Shown here piece after piece: positions 1 through 12,390 of a DNA stretch of 64,000 bases. The notes beneath the pieces are model-generated. The model was not told the DNA's origin. It saw only the letters and a list, made by a program, of their open reading frames with translations, and ran no database searches. Origin of the DNA: Owenia fusiformis (Eukaryota; Annelida; Polychaeta; Sabellida; Oweniidae); NCBI GenBank assembly GCA_903813345.2, contig CAIIXF020000007.1:5521730-5585729 (forward strand), written 5' to 3'. Position numbers and translations under genes: made by a program. Each line of letters opens with the position of its first letter. Positions within the stretch are counted from its first letter, which is position 1.

Positions 1-71
1 GCTATTTACACTCAATTTTATTATAAAAAGGTGAAAATATGGGATTGAGAAAAACTCTCTTGTTCTCGTGC

Positions 72-323
72 ATGTGCAGTGTCGCCCCTCCTTCACTCGC
101 GCTTTGTTTCTATATCTCGAGACGTCTTCGACTCGATAACAGAAGAAATTATCAAAGCTCATCAAAAATGGACGATCTTGCACAGGAACTCAAACAAGAA
201 TCAGTCACTTCTCCCGGTCAAATGACTCAGAAAAATACATTTTACATTTTAACTGCAAAAATGTATCAGAGAATTTTGACTGTGTCAAAAAAAGCTTTCA
301 AAAGGATAATTTTGGTAGGTTAA
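72..323 (+). CDS. Weak candidate 5' coding exon
   Basis: An open frame with in-frame ATGs at 39, 72 and 168 (MDDLAQELKQESVTSP...), preceded by TATAAAAAG at 22-30. GC and CpG are higher than in neighbouring DNA. A donor-like TTG|GTAGGT occurs at about 315. I do not recognise the product and nothing downstream joins to it, so it may be chance. Confidence 0.15.
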   Translation: MCSVAPPSLALCFYISRRLRLDNRRNYQSSSKMDDLAQELKQESVTSPGQMTQKNTFYILTAKMYQRILTVSKKAFKRIILVG

Positions 324-696
324 TCGCAACACGAATCCCTTCATAAAATAAACATTTTCCAGAATGCAAATAATTGAAAGTCTCTTCGGAGGTTTTTGTT
401 ACTTACCGATTAAACTGTTTCTGTAGATTCCCCATGAATAGAGGTCGAAGAGTTACTTAATAAATACACGTCATACCGTTCATAGATTTATCAAGACATA
501 TGGTACGCTACATAACAGAGATTTAGATTAAAGTTGTTCCTTGGGGTACTGTAGAATGTTTCTTTAACATTAACTATTTGTTAACACTAAGGTAACAACA
601 ATGTCTTTCATCAAAGATTCCTCAAATTGATCATGGATTGATGCCAAGATGAGAAAACTAAAGACCATCTCGATTCAAAATACACAAATGTTAGGA

Positions 697-930
697 GACG
701 GATCCAGACGCTAACAAGGAGAAGGGTAATTTCAAATCATAAAAAAAATTTGGGCTCCTAAATTTAAAAACTGGGGACACATTTTGAAAAGTTAAGGCCC
801 ATTTTGATAATTTTGAATAAAAAGGTCCAATTATTGAGGCCCAACAATATTTTTGGGCCCATTTTTTTCTGGGCCCACCCAAGGGGAGGGGGCGGACCCC
901 ATACCGCCCTCCTTGATCCGCCAGTGGAGA
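697..930 (-). mobile_element. GGCGGATC-family non-autonomous element
   Basis: Right end GATCCGCCAGTGG and left end GACGGATCCAGACG are inverted repeats. The interior is a series of GGGCC(C/T) and AAATTT phrases like those at 12635-12969. No coding capacity. hAT-like ends are suspected but not proven. Confidence 0.55.
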
Positions 931-2199
931 TACATTGAATATGAGCAGCGAGTATATGCACAAACACATCTCAATTTCTTTAGCATGGGTAAAATGATAA
1001 ATGTCCGTTTTACTTTCTACCAGTTTCTGACACTAAATGAATATTCTCTTCAAATGCTGATCTTGCCAATTTCCTATATAATCTCTATGACTATCTATTA
1101 TAAAGCAATGACAATCAGCTTTTACCGCCCTTTTTGCAAACATCAAGTGGAAATCATGAACAATCAAAATGTGATTTATTTCAATTCATTTAAGCTGCAG
1201 CCGCTCATCAGATCTTATATCTCTAAATGGAATTCCAATTTCCAGCATTAAATGATGAATATCCCTTGGAAATGATGTAACTCTAAAATATGAGCATGCC
1301 GATATAATTTTTTGAATGGGATTTTAAGCAGAACACTAAGCGTATATTTCAATTATGCTCCGAGCCTAAGATTGATCAGTTTCAAATACGAATACAGTAT
1401 GCGAAGGAGAAAACCACAGATGTGTTGCAGAAGACGAAACGGAGTGTGCGTATATTATAATCTTAACTGTTATGAAAAGATGGGTCCATCACCTCTGGCG
1501 GATTAGAGGGGGGCATCTTTAGGGCCCATATAAGTGCCCCTTTTTGGGTATTACTGAGCCTTTTTTGGGCCTCATTTTTTAATTTTAGGCCTTACTTTCT
1601 GTTATAGGGGCTCAAAATTTCATTCATTCTCCATTCTGTTTATCAAACGCAATGTCTTGGAAAAAGAACGATGGAAAAGGATCAGAGACAATATGATACA
1701 ATGTACTGGCTATGTAGCATGTCTCTGAGTAATGAATCAACACTTTCATACCGTGTCCGATATCATAATCGAGAAAAATGGCATGTGCTTTATCTTCATT
1801 GTCTTACCTTTAATGCCATTTTATTGTTAATCACCCGAGCTGACACTAATCCCTTTAACACCTCGAATTCTATTAAGTGAATGATGTCTTTTTCGTTATT
1901 TATATGCTTAGACATGTTTCTATACCTTTAATAGATAAGGTCCATCAATTCAAATTTTCTAATCGTTTATAGAAGTGTCGCTTATCTTTATTTGTGGGTA
2001 ATAACGAGTACTTTTGAACACTTGATAATTCGTTACTCTGAAACTGTAAAGATAAATTGTTACGTTCAGCTTGACATAAAATCAACAATAAACCCGACGT
2101 TAACGTATAAAGTATGCACCGTTTTTGATACAAGTCAGGGTCAAGAATTCTATGAAGGAGACTAGAGAATAGCAACTTCAAGGAGTAGCAAATCCAACC
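931..2199. other. No gene recognised outside the GGCGGATC fragment
   Basis: AT-rich with only chance-length frames (for example 853-1251 and 1671-1880, which lack protein-like composition). Confidence 0.5.
1490..1645 (+). mobile_element. GGCGGATC-family fragment
   Basis: Begins CTCTGGCGGATTAGAGGGGG, followed by GGGCCCATA, GAGCCTTTTTTGGGCCTCA and TTTTAGGCCTTA, the same phrases in the same order as 12635-12969. The right end is not clear. Confidence 0.5.
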
Positions 2200-2895
2200 A
2201 AAACTTATTTTGATAAAAAGCCGCCATTTTGGAAATATCTTCTTGTACAGAGCTCTGTTCCAAGGTATCAGCATATCGAACTTGAATGAAATCTATCCAC
2301 TACATATGTTTTTACGAAAAAATTGGTGGCAATTTTGAAATTCAGCTGCTATCTTGGAAACTTCTTCTTGAACAGATGTCATTTGTCCCTCACATGAGGA
2401 GATACAATTTGAACCAATTAATCCGTCCACAGGTATTTTGGTTATCAAAGATTACATTTTTAACCACAAATAGTGGCCATTTTGATAAATGGCGGCAATC
2501 AAATCTGTGCCCTGGTATTGACCTGTCAAATATTATGTTTTAACCATGAATGGCCATTTTGAAGTTCAACTGTCATCTATAAAATTATTTCTCAGGCAGA
2601 GCCCCTTTGTCCCAAAGAATCAGTAATCCGTTCACTTGCATTTCAGTTATCAGCCCATTCCAGCTGGCATCTTGAAAATTCCTGCTCAAGTACATTATCC
2701 TAAGGTATCAGCACATACAATTTAAATCATATCCGTCTACTGGTATTTGAGTGTTCAAAAATTACATTTTACGAATAATGGCCATTTTGAATTGAGCAGC
2801 CATATTGAAATTTGAACCAAATCCGTCAACCGGTATTTGAGTTATCGCCCGGGAAGACGAACGGACGGACGAACAGAGGACAGTTTCTCTATATC
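2200..2895 (+). repeat. Degenerate tandem repeats ending in a GGAC-rich tail
   Basis: Loose units of roughly 120 bp sharing TGGCCATTTTGA, TTTGAACCAA, AATCCGTC and GGTATTTGAGTTATC. It ends with GAACGGACGGACGAACAGAG. A marine-invertebrate-style dispersed repeat; non-coding. Confidence 0.6.
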
Positions 2896-4698
2896 CCCCT
2901 CGAATTTCGTTAGGTGGGATAGAAATGCAATTGGTAAGAGAGGAAAATCCTCAAACGATATAAACGGTATCAGAACAAAAAGAATATCTTGAGTTTAACA
3001 AATCATAAGTAAACAGCAAATCTCAACATTCCAACGAATGCTTCAACGTGCAAGAAAAAAGGAAGGAGGTTTGAACCAAAGAAGTATGGATGGACGCGAC
3101 TAATTCATATGGTGTATTCATTGATGTCAATATATTGGATTCCTTACAATTGATATGGAATGTTCATGCATTGTCTTTTTAGGATGTCGCCCATGTGAAT
3201 CATTGCGTATGCTACATCATTTACAATAATACCAATATATCGTATGTAAAAGCCTTGGGCTTTAGCCCATGTGTCAATTTGATATTTTCCGAGGCCAATG
3301 TCATTTTGTCCAAAAGAGGATAAAATTAATATTCCTTCCCGATATTAAATAACCTAGACTTATTCATTGGATCAATGGGATTTCGGCTAATACGGGATTT
3401 GATGCGGAATTTGAACGGGATTTGCTTTATTTACATTTGGTGACAGTAGTTTCACTAAATTGGGAAATGAACAGCTAATAAAAGCTGTTAGTCATTATAT
3501 TTTTCATAGTTAGGATATTCGATCTAACGTTTCATGTAAATCTTGAATTGTATAGCAATTGTACATTTTAAATTACCATCATCGTGTAACGTTGGTTGGA
3601 TGTTAAAAATGGAACATTTTCTGTATTTTTAAAATAGAAAACATTCGAGGTGTCTTGGTTGGTTAAACATTCATCATTTTTGTGTTTTTTTTGTGTCTTC
3701 GGCTTCAATGTGAACTTAAACTTCTCTAAACCAACCTTTGTACATTAATTTCTCCCAATTTCATAATTATTAATTTCGAAATAGTTAAAGTCTGGATAAC
3801 GCTATACCATACATGCACTAGTGTAATTTAATGCCTATCTAAAGACACCTAAAAGTATATTCATATTCAGATAAATTCACATTTTTTCGAATTCTTCAAA
3901 GTGATTTAAACTTTACGCGGGGCCTTTAAAGGCATTATGCTATGTATGTGTAAGTACTAAGAGTGATTGGTGACTTCGGTTACATACGTTATACATCTTT
4001 TAATCCTTTGCACAAATTACTTAATGACTCGTGATTAGATGTGCCAAGATTTCCCATGAAACATTACCGTCTAAGTCACAAATGGTTAAATATAATCGTT
4101 TTGAGGCTAGTATCCTATCGCCAATTTACATCTGGTTATGTTGTCCCGACCACGATCTAACCAAATGAAGATAAATAAAACTACCTTATTGTGATTTGAT
4201 AGTTTGAGTGATATCTATGAATAGTTTATCATATATTTTTGTGTTCTTAACTTTTGTCGTAGGCAGCGAAACACCTCAATATTTTATAAACACTGGGCAC
4301 AAAGTGGATTGAATCCCAGAATGCAATCTCATCTCGATGTAATTTCGTTTCGTTCGGTACACATAGCAAGCCCCGGTTATTAAAAGCCCTCTTGAAGGAT
4401 GACGTTATTACGAAATCCAATATTAAACAGTCGCCATTTTTAACGCCAGAATTTGAATCGCGTGCGTTGGTCTTATTACATAACAAAACACTTTAAAACA
4501 CACGAAGTTATCAAGATAGTAGCTATATACCATCTCCTGGAGACCTCCCCATACCCTATTATCACTTGGGTTTGCATCAGGACTATTAGATGCGTTGTCA
4601 TCAGGTGGTATCAGTTCAGGTACATTATGCAAATTATGCTTATTTTTTCACGGCACACAACATGTTTAAGTGAAACGCTGGTGAAATTCTTTATTTAA
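2896..4698. other. No gene or structured repeat seen
   Basis: AT-rich sequence with only short chance frames on both strands. Confidence 0.5.
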
Positions 4699-4857
4699 GG
4701 AATAAATAATGATAGGCCATTCAATATGGTGAAATTCAGCACGAGTTGGACAGAATGTTGTACAAAGCACGAACCGAAGGTGAGTGCATTTGTACTAACA
4801 TTCTGTCCAACGAGTGCTGAATTTCACCATATTGAATGGCCTATCATTATTTATTCC
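4699..4857. repeat. Palindrome 1 (arms about 68 bp)
   Basis: GGAATAAATAATGATAGGCC ... GGCCTATCATTATTTATTCC around a loop of about 22 bp. The arms are almost perfect. Confidence 0.9.
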
Positions 4858-4969
4858 GATTCAAACATAAAAATTAGTAAAAGCCGTGTCTGTGGAACGG
4901 GCATGAAGGAAGAATACGCATGCTGTCAAGATTCTGAAGTCGGCCGGAAAAATTTTAGAATTTCTTTGG

Positions 4970-5064
4970 GCTGTTCTATTTTACTCCCCGTTTAAGATTA
5001 TTCACTTGAAGTCAGCCATAGTTAAATAGTTACAGTAGTTACGGAGGGAGTAAAAAAGAACAGC
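4970..5064. mobile_element. Small MITE inserted in unit 1 only
   Basis: Ends GCTGTTCTATTTTACTCCC and GGGAGTAAAAAAGAACAGC are inverted repeats. The corresponding place in unit 2 lacks it, so it arrived after the unit was duplicated or was lost from unit 2. About 25 extra bases (4944-4969) are also unique to unit 1. Confidence 0.7.
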
Positions 5065-5245
5065 TATCCCCGGACAGAGCCCCAGATGTGCAGCTGAGAT
5101 GTGACGTCACTCAAAACAATGCAAATTGCAGATTGAATAGAGCATGGTCGTGCATCTATGGAGAATTAGAGAACGTTCTATATTGGCTATGCTGCATTCT
5201 GATTGGTTGAGAAATTCGAATAGAGCACGGTCATGTTTGAATTAA

Positions 5246-5404
5246 GGAATAAATAATGATAGGCCATTCAATATGGTGAAATTCAGCACGAGTTGGACAG
5301 AATGTTGTACAAAGCACGAACCGAAGGTGAGTGCATTTGTACTAACATTCTGTCCAACGAGTGCTGAATTTCACCATATTGAATGGCCTATCATTATTTA
5401 TTCC
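5246..5404. repeat. Palindrome 2 (arms about 68 bp)
   Basis: Same sequence as palindrome 1, 547 bp downstream. Confidence 0.9.
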
Positions 5405-5811
5405 GATTCAAACATAAAAATTAGTAAAAGTCGTGTCTGTGGAACGGGCATGAAGGAAGAATACGCATGCTGTCAAGATTCTGAAGTCGGAGTCCCGGAC
5501 AGAGCCCCAGATGTGCAGCTGAGATGTGACGTCACTCAAAACAATGCAAATTGCAGATTGAATAGAGCATGGTCGTGCATCTATGGAGAATTAGAGAACG
5601 TTCTATATTGGCTATGCTGCATCCTGATTGGTTGAGAAATTCGAATAGAGCACGGTCATGTTTGAATCAAAAATAAGTGTTCAATTCATAATGTATGGCT
5701 AGATTACAATTTCAAGTTTCATTTGGTATGCAAATATGAATTTGAATGAAGATTAAAAAAGTTACAACATTTTGTTTAAAAAATGGCGTTTTTGGCACAC
5801 CCTGTAATATA

Positions 5812-6459
5812 CAGGGTGTCCCGAAAGTATGGGCCCCCCCCCTAGGCAGACATATACCAGTGTCGCCATAGCATGTGTCATATATCATTTTAAAGCTTAT
5901 CCAAAGTTACATTGATTTGCCAAGTATCATGGTTTAACTCCCAAATGGGAAAAAGTTACAGGCATTTCAAAATTTAGTGTTTGGTCAAAATTAAGTTCAA
6001 TTTTGCACCAAATCACAAGTCAATGTGTCCTCCCGGGCCATCTTAACAGCAGCAATTATTTTCGGGTCGGGGGGATATTGAGTTGGAAAAAGAGAACGGT
6101 GAGGGTAGAAACTCTAAGGAAACTCTTCTAAAGTCCCTTAACAGGTTTTAAGAGGGTTATAAAATTCCACACCCCTATTTGAAGGGCTTTTAAGGTCATA
6201 TCTGAAAATAATTGCTGCTGTTAACATGGCCAAGGGGGGACACATTGACTAGTAATGTAGTGTAAAATTGAACTTTCTTTTGACAAAACACTGACTTTTA
6301 AAATGACCGTAACTTTTTCCCATTTGGGAGTTAAACCATGATACTTGGCAAATCAATGTAACTTTGGATAAGCTTCAAAATGATATATGACACATACTAT
6401 GAGGACACTTGAATATGTCTGCCTAGGGGGGGGGGGGGCCATACTTTCGGGACACCCTG
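5812..6459. mobile_element. Long-inverted-repeat MITE with CAGGGTGTCCC ends
   Basis: CAGGGTGTCCCGAAAGTATG ... CATACTTTCGGGACACCCTG, flanked by TA on both sides, suggesting TA target duplication. The inverted arms extend about 200 bp inward, for example GGTTTAACTCCCAAATGGGA and its complement at about 6320. No transposase. Just upstream, CACACCCTG at 5797-5804 looks like the end of another copy. Confidence 0.8.
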
Positions 6460-6902
6460 TATATAGTAATTGTATAGCCTAAAAATATAAGCTGTTAGAT
6501 GATACATTACATGCACAAGTGCAAAAGAAAATGGATCAGTCTAACATATCACAGCAAGGAAAAGAAAACATCTATCATCTATGATTGCACAAGCAAAAAG
6601 GAAAACAACGTTACCCCCGCCATCCCAAACAATGATAATGTAAAAGGAAACAATGTCTCCCCCGCCATTTCCATACCATCATCACAATTGAAGAATAGAT
6701 TTTAAATTGATAAGCATCAACAGAAATAGTTGTCTCAAATGATGTGGAACAGATCAATAGACATAAACTGGTCTCGAAGTCCATATCAACATCTGTTCGC
6801 AAAAGTCGACATAATCCACAAAGCATATTAATTGGTTTGAGTTTTTTCAAATAAATGAATTGAAGCAAAATGATGAGAGCATTTTGGTGGTGTATGATGA
6901 CA

Positions 6903-7411
6903 GGTCATCTCAACCCAAAGTCAACTCAGCCCTGTAAAACTCAACCCCATTCATTTCTATTTAATTTAACAATCTAGCCTTTTGCATATAATGTATAAAC
7001 GAAATTATTAATGATCAATAGTGTTAACCTGAAAGGTATAACAGCAAATCAAACTTATTTACAAGATTCAAAATTAAAATAAAAGGACATGTGAAATAAG
7101 ATTAAACCATTTTTAGTTCCCTGTAATGACCCCTCGTTAATCCTTCAGCGTTTTGCAGTCTTATTAGTCCAAAATATAAATCCTAGTAGCACCATGTTGA
7201 CAGCAAGGGATGTCTTAAAATGGAAATTAAAAATTTAAAGAAAATCGTTAAAACTTTTTTATTCAACAAACGTTTATATCAAATGGAATACACATTTGTC
7301 AGTGCTAAAATATATAGGGGTTGAGTTTTACAGGGGTTGAGTTGACTTGGGGTTGAGTTTTACTGGGGTTGAGTTTTACGAGGGTTGAGTTGACTTGGGG
7401 TTGAGATAACC
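6903..7411. mobile_element. Inverted-repeat element with GGGGTTGAG ends
   Basis: Left end GGTCATCTCAACCCAAAGTC with CCTGTAAAACTCAACCCC; right end is the complement, expanded into repeated GGGGTTGAGTT(TTAC/GACTT) blocks at 7317-7405. Non-coding interior. Confidence 0.75.
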
Positions 7412-8672
7412 AGGAAGAATCTTGGCTAGCCATATTAGGTCAGCAGTTAGTCCAGATTTAGTTTTATTTTTTCTTCAAGTTAAAAATCTATCAATATGAG
7501 ACTTCTACATTACCCTCAAACGCATTAATGTTCATCTCCAGAAATGTTTCATATCCCGAATCAAAACCACATTTCCTTGAATTATAATTTCCACCTAAAA
7601 ATACTTCTTTAAATGCATTTAGCTAATGCACCTATGGTAAATTTAAGCTATTTGTGATATTCTAATGTGCTAGAAATAAATTTTTAAACTTGTTTTAAAT
7701 ATATGGGACCAGTTTATAGGGAGCGCCACTTTTAGGCCCGATTTCCACATGTGTTGCCAGGGCCAAGCACCCAAACTCAAAATAAGCCAAAGACCTTTCT
7801 CTCTATGAATTCAGAGAGAAATTTAAGGCAATTTTCTCAATCTGGGCTAGTTACTGACCCAATTGTTCAATATTCAAATATCCAAATACAAAATCTGACG
7901 ATTGAATGCTGTCTCTTTGACATTCGATTATTAATTAGATTTTGAGTCTTGATTTTATCTTTCCCATATCTAATCAGAATGAATACTACATTTGCATGTA
8001 TCAGTTGGCACCAACAGCTGTTTGTGTCAGAGTATTGTCATTCATTTTTGTATCCAACACACTTATAATTATTAGTACTAGTTATTCTGATAAAGGTTCT
8101 TTAACAGTAGTTGGAAAGTTATTCTACGGTTTGTTTATGATGGATTCCAGGCAAGCTGCAGCACTTACGGGAGAGCAATACACCTCCTACATAGGTTTTG
8201 CAACCGGGAGGTTTATTTTTGTTAACATTGGAGCCTGTAAATGTTTGATTCATAAGCCCCTTTAAGTTAAGTACAATAGTTCGGAAATTAATGATTTTAT
8301 AAATCGACTGATATATATGTACTGAGCTTTGATCTCTTTAGAAGGTTCTGGCAACCCGAAATCTGAAAGTAATGGGGTACCGTATCAAAAACTAATGTTA
8401 GTGTCTCGGAGTATTGGAATTTTTGTTTTGATTTTAATTAATCTTCAACATTTCATTTTATTGACTCTCATGCTTGAAATGTCGTAAGGTGTTAGATTCT
8501 GTTGATTGTCAGTTGAAGTTTGTGGGTCATTCGGCATCAGATTATCTATTCCGTTGATAGTTTTTTAGAAGGGATTTCCATTGCATAGCCAATAGCATGG
8601 CCATTAAGCTTACATATCTGCACGTTGGGTCAATAATTGGAATGTTACTTTGGAAGGAGAGGTGAAAGGTGT
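7412..8672. other. No gene recognised
   Basis: AT-rich; open frames at 7751-7945 and 7942-8265 have no protein-like features or splice context that I can support. Confidence 0.45.
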
Positions 8673-9720
8673 TCTGAATTTATTTTATGTATTGTATCAG
8701 ACACTTTTAAAATACCCAGACATTATCAACTAGCTCCTTGATATAGTCGATGTTTCTGGGGGACTAACACTTGCTCCCCCTCTGGCATCCTCACCCCGCC
8801 CCCCTTTGGTACCCCCTCCCTTTGACACCCCAATCAAATTTTTTCTATTGACTCAAGCATTTTAGAAGTGCCCAGAAAGTACCAAATACCGTCTTAAAAT
8901 TGTAAAATTTCCAAGGGGGAGTGGGCCACCCCTCACACTCCCAAAAATACAATTGAAAAGTTCTGAATTTATTTTCTGCATTGTCTCAGACATTTTTAAA
9001 GTGCCCAGACATCGTGAAATAGCTCCTTGATATAGTCAATGTTTCTAGGGGACTAAGACTTGCTCACCCTCTGGCATCCCCCATCCCACCTTTTCTTCTG
9101 GCACCCCATTTGACACCACCCCAAAATTTAAAAAAAAATTCCAAATTTTTATTGACTCACTTTTATTGATACACTTTGAGAAACTGCCCAGAAAACACCA
9201 AATAGCATTTTAAAATTGTAAAACTTTCTAGGGAAGTAGGCCACCCCCCCCCCATCCCCCACAAAACAATTGACAAAGATTCTGAATTTACTTCATGTAT
9301 TGTCTCAGACACTTTTAAAGTGCCCAGACTTCATCAAATAGCACAAGTCCTTGCTCCCCATCTGGAACCCCCACCTCACCCTCTCATCATTTACCCCCCC
9401 CCCAAAAAAAAGAGACTCATGCACTTTTAAAGTGCCCAAAAAGTGTAAAATTTTCTAGAGGTAGTTGGCCACTCCTAACACCCCCATAAAACAATTGGAA
9501 AGTTTTGACGTTGTGTTTGTTAATTTTAAACACTTTAAAAGTTGCCAGAAATCACCAGGTGACATAATGAAATCAAAAAAAAATTCTGGCACCCAACCCC
9601 AAAAACTAAAGCATTCATTTACTCAAACACATTAAAAGTGCTCAGAATTAACTAAACAGCTGAAACTGAATTTCTTTAAATTGATTCTATTGATTAAAAC
9701 ACTTGAAAGTGTCCAGAGAT
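8673..9720 (+). repeat. Degenerate tandem repeats of about 220-320 bp with C-rich blocks
   Basis: TCTGAATTTA recurs at about 8673, 8962 and 9280 with a diverged unit from about 9503. Each is followed by TTGTCTCAGACACTTTTAAAG, GCCCAGA, ACTTGCTC and CCCCC runs. Old satellite-like array. Confidence 0.75.
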
Positions 9721-10789
9721 CAGCCCTTCTAGCACACCCTCACCGTATTCCAATGTTTCTCCAAATTGCTCATACAAAGTTTAGTCTAAAAACAATACGA
9801 AAACAATAAAATACTACAAAATAAGCTGTGTGGTCCCAAGTATAGGGAGTAACCGACCCCAACCCCCCTTCTGGCTTACGCGATTTGATTTACGCGCCAA
9901 AAAATTGACAATTTTATATTCTCTTTAGTGAGAACCGCATCTCCCCCCCCCTCTTGGAGAAAAGTGTCTTAGGGGCCTGCATCTGCGAAAGAATTGCCTT
10001 TTAGACTGATTCATAAAACGGATTCATGCGACATCGGAACTATAAGTATCTTGGCTGTATCTATTCAGATACTAACGATCTATATGCAGATTCACGACGG
10101 GCCCCTCATCAGCCAGATCTTCGTTTTTAATTCCGTATGTGTTTCAGGCACGATTAAATTAGATAGAGAAGTACTTAAAAGTTTACCAGGATCTTAGAAT
10201 TTCGTTTTTCCGATTTCGTTTTTATCTAATGTCACGCTAATTCAATTTGTCAAATCTATTTTCGGTACTTGCACAGTGGGTTGTTAGCTGCTAGCATGAT
10301 GAGTAACGTGGAGATAGAAACATAGCCTACTGATGTGTGCTTCGAGAATATTGTAAAGGTTATATCTAAAATGTCATATCAGATCAGTTAATGAGTTTCC
10401 CAAGCAATCAAAGCTAGTTCAATTCAGATCAGCAAATAAATAAAAATAAAGTAATACAGTAAACGACATAGTCCTGCACTTGGCAGGAAATAATATACGT
10501 TCTCCTATTTTGCATTGATTATACATGTTCCTAGACCTATGACTGCAAGCCTATGATTAAAAGTGGCAAGTGGTGTAATTCAAATGATTAGTTATTTCTC
10601 ACCTTAAACCAGTGACCAATCATTAAATAGCCGTAATACATACTGATTAATTTTCTGGATTGCTACATACTTCAAGGGAAAGATCAATACCCGGTGATTT
10701 CAGCGGGAAGTGGCGTTTCGTTCAGTGGATGAGCTGCGCGCGCACGCATAAATGTGATTATCCTCGTAGTTCCTTAGTTGTTCATCAAT
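9721..10789. other. No gene recognised
   Basis: Unstructured AT-rich sequence with a C run near 9940. The 67-codon frame at 9994-10197 has no support. Confidence 0.45.
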
Positions 10790-11330
10790 ATCCCTTAGTG
10801 GTTCCCTAGTAGTCCCATATGGTTTTCGAGTAGGCCTTAGTGGTTTCCTGATATGTTCTATTGGTGTTTTGGAGGTTCTTAAATTACCACAAGTAGTTCA
10901 CTAATATTGGCCTTTAGTGGTTCCCTAGTAGTCCCTAATGGTTCATAAGATATAGTAGGCCAGTGTTTCTATAGATGCCCCATGTGGTTCTTTAGTGGCT
11001 CCTGGTGATTCACTGGTAGGCTTTTGTTGTTCCCTTGAGGGCCCAAACGAGTTTCTAATAGATTCTAATGGTTCTTTAGTCCTGATAGTTCCCTAGTTGG
11101 TCACTATAGGCTCAGTGGTCAGTGGTTCACTAGTAGTCCCTTATGGTTCTCTAGTAGGGCTTAGTGGTTTTTTGAATGGGTTATCATGGTGTTTTGGTGG
11201 TTCAAAGTTACCCTTAGTAATTCACTAATATTCACTTTATGGTTCCTAGTAGTCGTTAATGGATCACTAGTTGGCCATGGTGGTTTCCCAATAGGATCCA
11301 TTGGTTCCTCACATCATAACATCAACGAAA
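10790..11330 (+). repeat. Degenerate minisatellite of TTAGTGGTTCNCTAGTAG-type units
   Basis: Many loose copies of TTCCCTAGTAGTCCC, GGTTC and CTTAGTGG. A longer block (AGTAGTCCC.TATGG ... TGGTGTTTTGG.GGTTC) occurs at about 10812 and again about 311 bp later. Confidence 0.7.
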
Positions 11331-12390
11331 ACACCACCTCGAGTTTGTGTATGAAACGAAATAAGTACTACATCGGAAAGGTAATTATGGGATCAAGTAT
11401 GAATGAATTTTGGCTCGTTTGCTTGAATCTTTTACCAAATATGTCTCCATATGGGGAGTGATAAATGTTGTAGCTGAAACGATAAAGACTAAATCTTGCG
11501 TCATTTTGGTACCACTTCTCGACATCGAAATTTAGCAACAGAACAACACGTTTGCAGTATATTCAGTATAAACCCCCACTACAGTTAAGATGAGGAAAAC
11601 ACATGATATGTTTTATCTCATTAAAAACTGTGCAATATCATCATAATGGTTGTGTAATTATCTCCCACATCTAACATAGATCATATCAGTAGAACAAAGA
11701 CTACACTATTAAATGTAAATAGTAGAAAGCTTGGGATAAGAGACGGTATTTGGATTGAACACACCGAACTACCATATTCTATGTAATTAGCACACATGCG
11801 TTTAGAAAACTGAAAATATCCTTCAGACTTAATAATAGCGCCCATATATGAATGGAAGTACGAATACACTGTCTGATATCAAATAAGAAAAGCCTTTGCA
11901 CGCATCCGTTTTCAGTAAACATCTTGTGTCTTCCTCTGGCTCAATATTTCATATCCGTTTTATTTACAATTAATTCAATATCAACAACGAGTATGCTGTA
12001 TCAACACGGTTCAAAAGATACAGGATGCAAATGCTTTAACTAACAGGTAATATACAATAAAGTAAGTATTCGTTATATGCGTATAATACTGAACAACTTT
12101 TTCCCTCTACTGAGGTGAATACCTGTGCATCTTTCACAAGTGAAAGCCCGGATGAGTGGCAGGGACACATGATTACAATTTTGGACCAAAGGATTAAATT
12201 ATAATTTTGGCGGTCTCAGTAAATCGCCGGCATAATCATCCAACATGCTTTTTAAAGACCCAAAAAGCAATGCTTGCTGTGAATCATTCGTGGGGTATTT
12301 TTCTCACTATTGAGCGAATGGGAAGTTTTTGATTAGGACTACACAATCTCGATGGGCTGTCATTTGAGAAATTATAATTTGAGCTTTGGC
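11331..12390. other. No gene recognised
   Basis: AT-rich. A segment at 12105-12150 (TGAGGTGAATACCTGTGCAT, CTTTCACAAG) matches one arm of the hairpin at 22869-22980, a relic of that family. Confidence 0.45.

Larger units (their letters stand above)
4699..5667 (+). repeat. Two direct copies of a palindrome-bearing unit
   Basis: Unit 1 is 4699-5245 and unit 2 is 5246-5667. Each has a 159-bp palindrome followed by a shared tail (GAAGGAAGAATACGCATGC, GCAGCTGAGATGTGACGTCA, GATTGGTTGAGAAATTCG). Unit 1 is about 125 bp longer because of an insertion. The ORFs of 89 and 120 codons that begin in the palindromes are by-products. Confidence 0.9.

Noticed and set aside
853-1251. 132-codon plus-strand frame
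   Set aside because: It begins inside a GGCGGATC-family repeat and continues into AT-rich sequence with no protein-like features.
4726-5635. ORFs of 89 and 120 codons with identical first 73 residues
   Set aside because: They start inside palindromes and are identical only because the DNA unit is duplicated.
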